This document shows positions 1 through 4,979 of a DNA stretch of 6,932 nucleotides, one piece after another. The stretch is from Syntrophales bacterium. Its GTDB lineage: Bacteria; Desulfobacterota; Syntrophia; Syntrophales; UBA8958. Every line of letters begins with the position of its first letter. The stretch's first letter is position 1. The stretch is from positions 1 to 6,932 of the forward strand of contig JALNVY010000130.1 of NCBI GenBank assembly GCA_023231165.1, read 5' to 3'. The notes under the pieces are model-generated. The model made no database searches and was not told the DNA's origin. It saw only the letters and a program-made list of their open reading frames with translations. The position numbers were made by a program, and so were the translations under genes.

Positions 1-120
1 GAAATGCCTTTTTCCATTGACGAATGGCTTTCTCAGGCCGATGAGTGCATGTATGAAGAGAAAAGAATGAAGAAGGCTCGTCAGGATACGATTACTTTGA
101 ATACAAAAGGGGCTTTGTGA
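1..120 (+). CDS. C-terminal end of a probable GGDEF-domain (diguanylate cyclase-like) protein, 5' partial
   Basis: An open frame enters from the left edge and ends at TGA 118-120, giving 39 residues. The segment LSQADECMYEEKRMKKAR matches the usual end of a GGDEF domain, where an AD-x-x-MY-x-x-K-x-x-(G/K)-(R/K) helix closes the fold. GGDEF domains make cyclic di-GMP, but the catalytic GGDEF loop and any sensor domain lie outside the window, so activity cannot be judged. The domain lies close to the protein's C terminus, with only about 12 residues after it. The gene is convergent with the penicillin-binding protein gene, with 52 bases between the two stop codons. No clear terminator hairpin is visible in that gap. 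The call rests on one short motif; the family is likely, the enzymatic role uncertain. Confidence 0.68.
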   Translation, partial: EMPFSIDEWLSQADECMYEEKRMKKARQDTITLNTKGAL

Positions 121-172
121 ATTGCCGTAGAAACGGAGGGCATCCGCGTCTGACGACTGCCTGGCGTCCGGA

Positions 173-2200
173 TTATTCGGCCTCTTCTTTCGGAATCATC
201 TCTTCAGGTTTAACCTGCTCGGCGTCAACAACGATGGCGCCGGGAGGTGTGGTTCCTTCCAGGAAGCTCTCATAGATGGCGCCTCGACCTGAAGAGGGAA
301 CGCCCGTTTTCGGATCCACCTTGACGAAGACAATGCCTTCCGGCACGGGAAAGGTCTCGATCGGCGTCTGGGAAAGGGCCTGGGACATAAAATACAACCA
401 GATCGGGGCTGCCGCCCGACCCCCGACTTCCTGTTGACCGAGGGATCTTTCCTGGTCGAAGCCTACCCATACCCCCGTGATCAGGGACGGTGTAAAGCCG
501 AGGAACCAGGCATCCCTGACATCGTTGGTCGTTCCCGTCTTTCCAGCCACCGGCCGGCCAATGCTTTTGACCCGTCTCCCGGTCCCGCTTTCCACAACGT
601 CCTGCATGATATAGGAAGAGATAAAGGCGATCCGGGAATCGATGACCTGTTCCACTTTTGGTTGATTCTCTTCGAAGACATGTCCGGTCCGATCAACAAT
701 CTTTGTGATAAAATAGGGCGTCACCCGCTTACCCTGATTGGCCAGGACGCCGAAGCCCCGTACCATCTCCAACAGAGTCACGCCGGAACTGCCCAGGGCC
801 AGGGACAGGTTCCGGCTCAGTGGGGAGGTGATACCCATCACGCTGGCATAGGAGGCGGCGTAATCGACGCCGATATCCTGAAGAACCTTGATGGTTATTA
901 TATTCCGGGATTGCACGATGGCGTTTCTCAGAGTTGTGGGGCCATGGTATTTCCCATCGAAGTTTTTCGGCTGCCAGAAGCCGCCGGGTTTGGAGGGATC
1001 GGGAAATTGAATCGGGTCGTCAACAAATCGGGTCGAAGGGGTAAGGCCCTTGTCGAAAGCCGCTGTATATATAAAAGGCTTAAAAGCCGATCCCGGCTGA
1101 CGGCGGGACTGGGTCGCCCGGTTGAACTCGCTTTTAGAAAACTCCCGGCCCCCAACCAGGGACTTGACCGCACCAGTTTTCACATCCATGGCAATAAGAG
1201 CGCCCTGGACAAGCCCCCGATCATATCCCTGGCGTTCTTCCAGCTCGCTCAATCCCCGCTCCACAGCGTCACGGGCCGCTTTCTGCGCCTCGATATTCAG
1301 AGTCGTGTAAACCTCCAGACCTTCCTTATACAGGATATCACTGCCATATTTCTCGACGATATAGCGCCGGATATGCTCAATAAAATAAGGGGCAACCTTT
1401 TCCTTGGGTTTGATGGAGCGCAGGGCCAACGAGGTATTCAGGGCCCGCTCCCGGTCCTGTTTCGTGATATAACCGTCTTCCTCCATACGCTCGAGAACGT
1501 AGGCCTGCCGCTGACGGGCCTTATCGAAATGGATAAAGGGGGAGTAGGCGCTGGGCGCCTTGGGGAGTCCCGCCAGGATGGCCGCCTCCGGCAGGGTCAG
1601 GTACCGGGCGCTTTTCCCGAAATATCCCTGGGAGGCCGCCTCGATGCCATAGGTGCCGTGGCCGAGATAGATATGATTCAGATAGAGATTGAGAATTTCC
1701 TCTTTGGTCAGATAATGGTCTATCTTATAAGCCAGAATCGCCTCTTTGATTTTCCGGATATATCTCTTTTCAGGGGACAGGTAGAGGGCCTTAGCCACCT
1801 GTTGGGTGATGGTGCTTCCCCCTTGAACGATTCGGCCTGCCTGGATATTCTTGAAAAAAGCCCGGGAAATGCCTTGGAAATCGAGTCCTTTATGCTCAAA
1901 AAATCGGGAGTCTTCCGCGGCGATGAAGGCCTGGACAACGTATTTGGGAAGATCGGTGATCTTGATGATCTTCCGGTCTTCCAGAAAAAACTCATCAATC
2001 AGTTCATTGTTATCTGCATAAACGCGGGTAGCGATGCTCGGCCGGTAGTCCTTGAGGGTATCAACGCTGGGCAACTCTCCTAAAAAGAAATAGAAGAGAT
2101 ACCCCATCACGGCCAGGAACAGCGCCACGATCACAGCAATTAAGACGGCAAAGATGCTGACAAACCCCCATTTGCCAAAGAGGCGTCTCCTGCGGATCAT
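173..2200 (-). CDS. mrcA: Class A penicillin-binding protein, PBP1A family (bifunctional glycosyltransferase/transpeptidase)
   Basis: A 675-residue inner-membrane enzyme that polymerises lipid II into glycan strands and crosslinks the stem peptides in the periplasm. After a basic cytoplasmic start (MIRRRRLFGKWG) comes one membrane anchor at about residues 13-41. The GT51 glycosyltransferase domain follows, with EDSRFFEH (catalytic Glu about 96), GGSTITQQ (127-134) and a KIKEAILAYKID-type segment near 150. The transpeptidase domain has all three penicillin-binding motifs: SAFK (nucleophile Ser about 371, Lys 374), SRN (431-433) and KTGT (554-557). It is shorter than E. coli PBP1A (850 residues), leaving little room for the extra domain inserted between the two catalytic domains there. 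The frame is open 26 codons further upstream to 2278, but that would overlap tatC. ATG 2200 lies 4 bases past the tatC stop, has a Shine-Dalgarno, and gives a normal N terminus. The acidic tail (EEMIPKEEAE) is unremarkable. It is the last gene of a tatB-tatC-PBP cluster. The family is certain; mrcA versus another class A name (pbpA, ponA) is convention. Confidence 0.95.
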   Translation of the reverse strand: MIRRRRLFGKWGFVSIFAVLIAVIVALFLAVMGYLFYFFLGELPSVDTLKDYRPSIATRVYADNNELIDEFFLEDRKIIKITDLPKYVVQAFIAAEDSRFFEHKGLDFQGISRAFFKNIQAGRIVQGGSTITQQVAKALYLSPEKRYIRKIKEAILAYKIDHYLTKEEILNLYLNHIYLGHGTYGIEAASQGYFGKSARYLTLPEAAILAGLPKAPSAYSPFIHFDKARQRQAYVLERMEEDGYITKQDRERALNTSLALRSIKPKEKVAPYFIEHIRRYIVEKYGSDILYKEGLEVYTTLNIEAQKAARDAVERGLSELEERQGYDRGLVQGALIAMDVKTGAVKSLVGGREFSKSEFNRATQSRRQPGSAFKPFIYTAAFDKGLTPSTRFVDDPIQFPDPSKPGGFWQPKNFDGKYHGPTTLRNAIVQSRNIITIKVLQDIGVDYAASYASVMGITSPLSRNLSLALGSSGVTLLEMVRGFGVLANQGKRVTPYFITKIVDRTGHVFEENQPKVEQVIDSRIAFISSYIMQDVVESGTGRRVKSIGRPVAGKTGTTNDVRDAWFLGFTPSLITGVWVGFDQERSLGQQEVGGRAAAPIWLYFMSQALSQTPIETFPVPEGIVFVKVDPKTGVPSSGRGAIYESFLEGTTPPGAIVVDAEQVKPEEMIPKEEAE

Positions 2201-2204
2201 AGAG

Positions 2205-2975
2205 CTATGATTCCTCCCCTTCAGCCGCAGCTTCTTTCTCTTTCCTGGCTGTTTTCTCGACGCGTCTGGCCACGACAATGCTGATTTCGTAGAGAATCAT
2301 CAGGGGAATCGCCATGAGAATCTGGCTGAAAACATCGGGGGAAGGGGTAAGCACGGCGGCAACAATGAATATAATCAGAATGGCATAACGGCGGTAGCTG
2401 GTGAGGATGCGGGTGGTTAGGATACCTGCTTTTGTTAAAAAGAAAATAAACACGGGTAGTTCAAAGGAGATACCGAAGGCCAGCAGAAACTTCATGGTAA
2501 AGGAAAGATACTCCCGGAAGGAGACCATGGGCTTTAAAAAATCCGATGAAAAGGAGATAAAAAATTCAAAGGCGGTCGGGAGAACGAAGAAATATCCGAA
2601 GAGGACGCCGCCGATGAACAGGCTGCTGGAGGTCAGGACAAAGGGAACGACATATTTCTTTTCAGATTTATAGAGCCCCGGGGAAACGAACTTCCAGATC
2701 TGGTAGAGGGTGTAGGGGCTCGTAATCAGCAGGGAGGCGAAAAAGGCGATCTTCATGTAAATGAAGAAAGCCTCGGGCAGACCGGTAAAGATCATGTGGC
2801 TTCCCTTCGGAAGAACTGCCACTAGGGGTCTCGCAATGATTTTAAATAACAATTCCTTAAAATAATAGCAGGCGAAAAACCCGACGCCGATGCCGGAAAT
2901 GATATGGACAAGGCGGGTCCGCAATTCTCCAAGATGGGTAGTTAAGGGTAGTTTATCGTCTTCTGCTCGGTCCAT
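2205..2975 (-). CDS. tatC: Sec-independent (twin-arginine) protein translocase subunit TatC
   Basis: A 256-residue polytopic inner-membrane protein, close to the usual TatC length. TatC recognises twin-arginine signal peptides and, with TatB, recruits TatA to export folded proteins. Six hydrophobic segments are visible at about 22-39, 71-92, 108-134, 157-180, 196-210 and 216-236. Family marks are the N-terminal HLGELRTRL (Glu17 matches the signal-binding E. coli Glu15), FVSPGLYKSEKK (Glu105 matches E. coli Glu103), FGISFELPVF with the conserved membrane Glu172, and LTPSPDVFSQ before the last helix. The tail is highly charged (KTARKEKEAAAEGEES). ATG 2975 gives a normal N terminus but has no Shine-Dalgarno. 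The 25 bases before it are AT-rich and include TATACT six bases upstream of the ATG (2982-2987). The TatB-like gene ends 26 bases upstream and the PBP gene begins 4 bases downstream, so co-transcription is likely. Confidence 0.97.
   Translation of the reverse strand: MDRAEDDKLPLTTHLGELRTRLVHIISGIGVGFFACYYFKELLFKIIARPLVAVLPKGSHMIFTGLPEAFFIYMKIAFFASLLITSPYTLYQIWKFVSPGLYKSEKKYVVPFVLTSSSLFIGGVLFGYFFVLPTAFEFFISFSSDFLKPMVSFREYLSFTMKFLLAFGISFELPVFIFFLTKAGILTTRILTSYRRYAILIIFIVAAVLTPSPDVFSQILMAIPLMILYEISIVVARRVEKTARKEKEAAAEGEES
2212..2217 (-). promoter_or_regulatory. Ribosome binding site for the PBP gene, inside the end of tatC
   Basis: On the minus strand the run AGGGGAGGAA contains GGAGGA at 2217-2212, 11 bases before ATG 2200. 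It is built from the last codons of tatC (Gly-Glu-Glu-Ser, then TAG). It supports ATG 2200 over the in-frame ATG at 2278, and suggests that tatC and the PBP are translated from one mRNA with coupling. The spacing is slightly long. Confidence 0.6.
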
Positions 2976-3001
2976 GGAATAAGTATATTAATGATGGATA
3001 T

Positions 3002-3274
3002 TCAGGCTTGGGTTTTGGGAGTTGTTTCTTTGTCTTTATCTTTCTCGTCTTCCTTGCCGTAAAGGAGCGAGTCCTTAAAATCATTGACGTCTTTCTTGAT
3101 ATCGTCGGGCTTCAGGGTGTCCTTGATGGATTCCGTGACGTCATCCGTTGCCCGGCGGAATTCCTGGAATCCCTTCCCCAAAGATTTGGCTAAGCCAGGG
3201 AGTTTTTCCGGACCGACGACCAACAGGGCCACGATGGCAATCACAAGAAGTTCAGGCAGACCGATACCAAACAT
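3002..3274 (-). CDS. tatB: Twin-arginine translocase TatA/TatB-family subunit, TatB-like
   Basis: A 90-residue single-span membrane protein of the Tat export machinery. MFGIGLPELLVIAIVALLVV forms a short N-terminal helix (about 5-20), GPEKLP is the hinge (21-26), and AKSLGKGFQEFRRA (29-42) is the amphipathic helix along the membrane. A very charged, probably disordered tail follows (LYGKEDEKDKDKETTPKTQA). Glu8 in the membrane helix and the GPEKLP hinge favour TatB, as does the gene order before tatC. However, many TatA proteins outside the enterics also have PELL and GP-(E/K)-KLP, so a TatA-like or dual role remains possible. The frame is open 39 codons further upstream, but that part shows no family match and overlaps the best promoter, so ATG 3274 is chosen. 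No Shine-Dalgarno precedes it. No second TatA-type gene lies in the window. Confidence 0.88.
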   Translation of the reverse strand: MFGIGLPELLVIAIVALLVVGPEKLPGLAKSLGKGFQEFRRATDDVTESIKDTLKPDDIKKDVNDFKDSLLYGKEDEKDKDKETTPKTQA

Positions 3275-3284
3275 AGTGCAGGTA

Positions 3285-3312
3285 TATATAGCGACTGTGA
3301 AGTACTTGTCAA
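3285..3312 (-). promoter_or_regulatory. Sigma70-like promoter for the tat-PBP cluster
   Basis: On the minus strand a perfect TTGACA (-35) at 3312-3307 is followed after 16 bases by TATATA (-10) at 3290-3285. The TATATATA run also permits an 18-base spacer with TATATA at 3288-3283. It lies in the 154-base divergent region between tatB and the deacetylase gene. The predicted transcription start, about 7 bases past the -10, falls around 3276-3278, only 2-4 bases before the tatB ATG at 3274. The mRNA would thus be nearly leaderless, which fits the missing Shine-Dalgarno. No comparably good promoter was seen for the plus-strand gene on the other side; TAGAAT at 3404-3409 has no matching -35. Confidence 0.6.
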
Positions 3313-3428
3313 TGGTAAATATTTTTGCACTTCCGGGGGTTTTATGATAGAAGCGGGACGCTCCCCACAGGTGCAGTGATCGTATCTGCAAGAAGAGTAA
3401 ACTTAGAATACGAGACAGGAATCACCTT

Positions 3429-4484
3429 ATGCCACTTAGAACGGGAATTGTCCGCGACGACAGATATTTAAGACATGGTGAAGGGTTTTATCATCCCGAA
3501 TCCCCCCGGCGCCTGGAAGCCGTTTATGCCATGCTGGATCGGCCGGACATGGATGGAAAATATGTTTCCATTCCCGCCCGCTATGCCACCCCCGAGGAAA
3601 TCGGTCTCGTACACAGCCAATCATATATCGGCCTCATCGCCGGCACGGCAGGCAAGGGCAACTTCTCCCTGGACCCCGACACCCAGACGACGCCTGAGTC
3701 TTACGATACGGCGAAACTCGCTGTAGGAGGCTTATTCAATGCCATTGACGGCGTTATGACCGGCGAGGTGGATAACGCCTTTGCCCTGGTCCGCCCTCCG
3801 GGGCATCACGCCGGCAAGGATCAGGCGGCGGGCTTCTGTCTGTTCAACAATGTGGCCATCGGCGCCCGTTACGCCCTGTCGAAATATGGCCTCAAGCGCA
3901 TCCTGATCGTCGACTGGGATCTCCATCACGGAGACGGCACCCAGGGTATTTTTTACGGAGACAAAAAGGTCCTTTATTTTTCCACCCACCAGTATCCCGC
4001 CTATCCCGGTTCCGGGGTCCTGTCCGAAAACGGTCAGGGCGAGGGGCTGGGATACACGATCAATGTCCCTCTGAAGGCCCGCTCCGATGACTCCCTCTAC
4101 GTCAAGGCCTTCCGCAGCATCCTGCAACCGGTGGCCCTGAAATTCAAACCCGAGCTGATTTTTATTTCGGCAGGTTTTGACACCTATTTTCAGGACCCTT
4201 TGGGAGATATGCGGGTCACCGCCAAGGGTTATGTTTGCATGACCAGAATCCTCATGGATATCGCCGCCGCCTGCTGCCAGGGGCATCTGGTCGCCGTCCT
4301 CGAGGGAGGCTATCATGTTGAAGGCCTGACGGAATCGATCAAGGTAATGCTTGGGGAAATGCGGGGAGATACCCATACCCCGGAAGACTACCTGGACCGA
4401 ATGGAATACGAGGCTGATCAGGGAAAAGATGTTATAATTAGACGGGTTATGGATCAGATAAACCCCTTCTGGCAGGTATTTTAA
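3429..4484 (+). CDS. Zinc-dependent histone deacetylase family protein (AcuC/HDAC-like amidohydrolase)
   Basis: A 351-residue probably cytoplasmic enzyme of the arginase/deacetylase fold, which removes acyl groups from acetylated amines such as acetyl-lysine or acetylpolyamines. The active site is complete by motif: RPPGHHAG (122-129; His126-His127 charge relay), DWDLHHGDGTQ (162-172; zinc ligands Asp164 and His166), SAGFD (third ligand Asp251) and LEGGYH (catalytic Tyr295). YHPESPRRLEAV near residue 21 is the usual N-terminal family motif, and FYGDKKVLYFSTHQ with YPGSG (175-196) resembles the class II HDAC/bacterial HDAC-like group. Length is typical, with a polar C-terminal part of about 40 residues after the catalytic core. 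AGGA at 3417-3420 sits 8 bases before ATG 3429 and supports the start. The gene is divergent from tatB. Its stop codon directly abuts an inverted-repeat element, and gatC lies beyond that, so an operon with gatCAB is doubtful. No acetyl-CoA, acetoin or polyamine gene is adjacent, so the substrate is unknown. Confidence 0.93.
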   Translation: MPLRTGIVRDDRYLRHGEGFYHPESPRRLEAVYAMLDRPDMDGKYVSIPARYATPEEIGLVHSQSYIGLIAGTAGKGNFSLDPDTQTTPESYDTAKLAVGGLFNAIDGVMTGEVDNAFALVRPPGHHAGKDQAAGFCLFNNVAIGARYALSKYGLKRILIVDWDLHHGDGTQGIFYGDKKVLYFSTHQYPAYPGSGVLSENGQGEGLGYTINVPLKARSDDSLYVKAFRSILQPVALKFKPELIFISAGFDTYFQDPLGDMRVTAKGYVCMTRILMDIAAACCQGHLVAVLEGGYHVEGLTESIKVMLGEMRGDTHTPEDYLDRMEYEADQGKDVIIRRVMDQINPFWQVF

Positions 4485-4610
4485 GACGGCTTCGTAAAAA
4501 GATCCGGATGCTGCGTTGCGCTGCATTCTTCGTCACTGCGGCGTACGAAAAGTACGCCTCATTCCTCAGGACTTGCGCGCCTTGCCTGCGGATCTTTTTA
4601 CGAAGCCGTC
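4485..4610. repeat. 126-bp inverted-repeat (MITE/REP-like) element with perfect 22-bp ends
   Basis: The left arm 4485-4506 (begins GACGGCTTCGTAAAAAGATC) and the right arm 4589-4610 (ends CTTTTTACGAAGCCGTC) are perfect reverse complements over 22 bp, with an 82-base interior. At the centre is a smaller hairpin: GGCGTAC at 4540-4546, loop GAAAA, then GTACGCC at 4552-4558. The interior includes CTGCGTTGCGCTGC and CTTGCGCGCCTTGCCTGC and pairs only imperfectly. No reading frame in it looks like a protein. The element starts at the base after the deacetylase stop codon (TAA 4482-4484). No clear target-site duplication is seen at the flanks. I recall repeats ending in TTTTTACGAAGCCGTC as scattered through deltaproteobacterial genomes, which would make this a non-autonomous mobile or REP-type repeat; that is memory, not a search. 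As RNA it could also act as a terminator or mRNA-end stabiliser for the upstream gene. Confidence 0.85.
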
Positions 4611-4628
4611 GATAATGGCTTTTTATTG

Positions 4629-4648
4629 CTTTTTGCGAGTTCATCAAT
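4629..4648 (+). repeat. Possible decayed second copy of the element's right end
   Basis: CTTTTTGCGAGTTCATCAAT resembles the right arm plus flank of the neighbouring element (CTTTTTACGAAGCCGTCGAT, 4594-4613), with 14 of 20 positions identical. It has the same orientation and begins 35 bases further on. I recall repeat ends of the form CTTTTTxCGAGTTCATCA in the same bacterial group. No matching left arm is visible nearby. Chance similarity in a T-rich stretch is possible. Confidence 0.3.
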
Positions 4649-4658
4649 TTCAGGATTT

Positions 4659-4670
4659 AGGAGAAAGGAG
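4659..4670 (+). promoter_or_regulatory. Double Shine-Dalgarno deciding the gatC start
   Basis: Two purine-rich motifs lie in tandem: AGGAG at 4659-4663 and AAGGAG at 4665-4670. The second lies 9 bases before TTG 4680, the start that gives GatC its normal N terminus. The first lies 8 bases before ATG 4672, which opens a three-codon frame (ATG TCG CTT TGA) ending at 4683 and overlapping the TTG start. Confidence 0.65.
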
Positions 4671-4679
4671 AATGTCGCT

Positions 4680-4967
4680 TTGAAGATAACTAGAGAAGAG
4701 GTAGCCCACGTCGCTCATCTGGCGCGTTTGACTTTCCGGGAGGAGGAGATGGAGAAATTCACCTCCCAGTTAAACGACATCCTCCTCTATATGGAAAAAC
4801 TTAATTCCGTAGACACAACAGGAGTCGAACCCATGACCCATGCGACGGTTCTGCATAACGCCTTCCGGGAGGACGTAGTCAAACCGTCTCTGGCCAATGA
4901 GCAATCCCTCGCCAATGCCCCGGACCCCCGGGGGGAATTCTTCCGGGTCCCCAAAGTGATCGAATAA
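4680..4967 (+). CDS. gatC: Aspartyl/glutamyl-tRNA(Asn/Gln) amidotransferase subunit C
   Basis: A 95-residue small subunit of the GatCAB amidotransferase, which holds GatA and GatB together while the enzyme amidates Glu-tRNA(Gln) and/or Asp-tRNA(Asn). The start KITREEVAHVAHLARL, then LNDILLYMEKLNSVD (about 31-45), VEPMTH (49-54), REDV (63-66) and the end GEFFRVPKVIE (85-95) are all characteristic, and the length is typical. The start is read as TTG 4680: it gives the family-standard N terminus and has AAGGAG nine bases upstream. The same frame is open back to TTG 4626, but the added residues do not resemble GatC and run through repeat-like DNA. The gene ends with tandem in-frame stops (TAATAA), and gatA begins 12 bases after the first. 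It is the first gene of a gatC-gatA-gatB operon. No strong promoter was identified upstream. Confidence 0.96.
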   Translation: MKITREEVAHVAHLARLTFREEEMEKFTSQLNDILLYMEKLNSVDTTGVEPMTHATVLHNAFREDVVKPSLANEQSLANAPDPRGEFFRVPKVIE

Positions 4968-4979
4968 TAAAGAGGTATT

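Noticed and set aside
121..172. A bidirectional terminator between the GGDEF gene and the PBP gene
   Set aside because: Only tiny stems such as CCGT/ACGG (125-128 with 133-136) are present and no T-run follows, so a terminator cannot be supported.
434..2083. A 549-codon plus-strand open frame lying opposite the PBP gene
   Set aside because: Its translation resembles no protein family and is low in complexity, while the opposite strand encodes an intact PBP1A with all catalytic motifs. Long antisense frames are expected where the third codon position is GC-rich.
2201..2278. A 26-residue N-terminal extension of the PBP starting at 2278
   Set aside because: It overlaps the coding end of tatC. 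The ATG at 2200 has a ribosome binding site and gives a normal basic N terminus followed by the membrane anchor.
3275..3391. A 39-residue N-terminal extension of the TatB-like protein
   Set aside because: The Tat family begins directly with the membrane helix (MFGIG...), and the extension would run through the TTGACA/TATATA promoter.
3732..4526. A 264-codon minus-strand open frame opposite the deacetylase gene
   Set aside because: It is the shadow of a strongly conserved deacetylase, shows no recognisable motif, and runs into the inverted-repeat element.
4485..4610. A CRISPR repeat or a tRNA-like gene
   Set aside because: There is a single inverted pair rather than regularly spaced direct repeats, and no cloverleaf with anticodon and TTC-arm features can be drawn.
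4626..4679. An 18-residue N-terminal extension of GatC starting at TTG 4626
   Set aside because: It does not resemble GatC, passes through repeat-like sequence, and has a worse ribosome binding site than TTG 4680.
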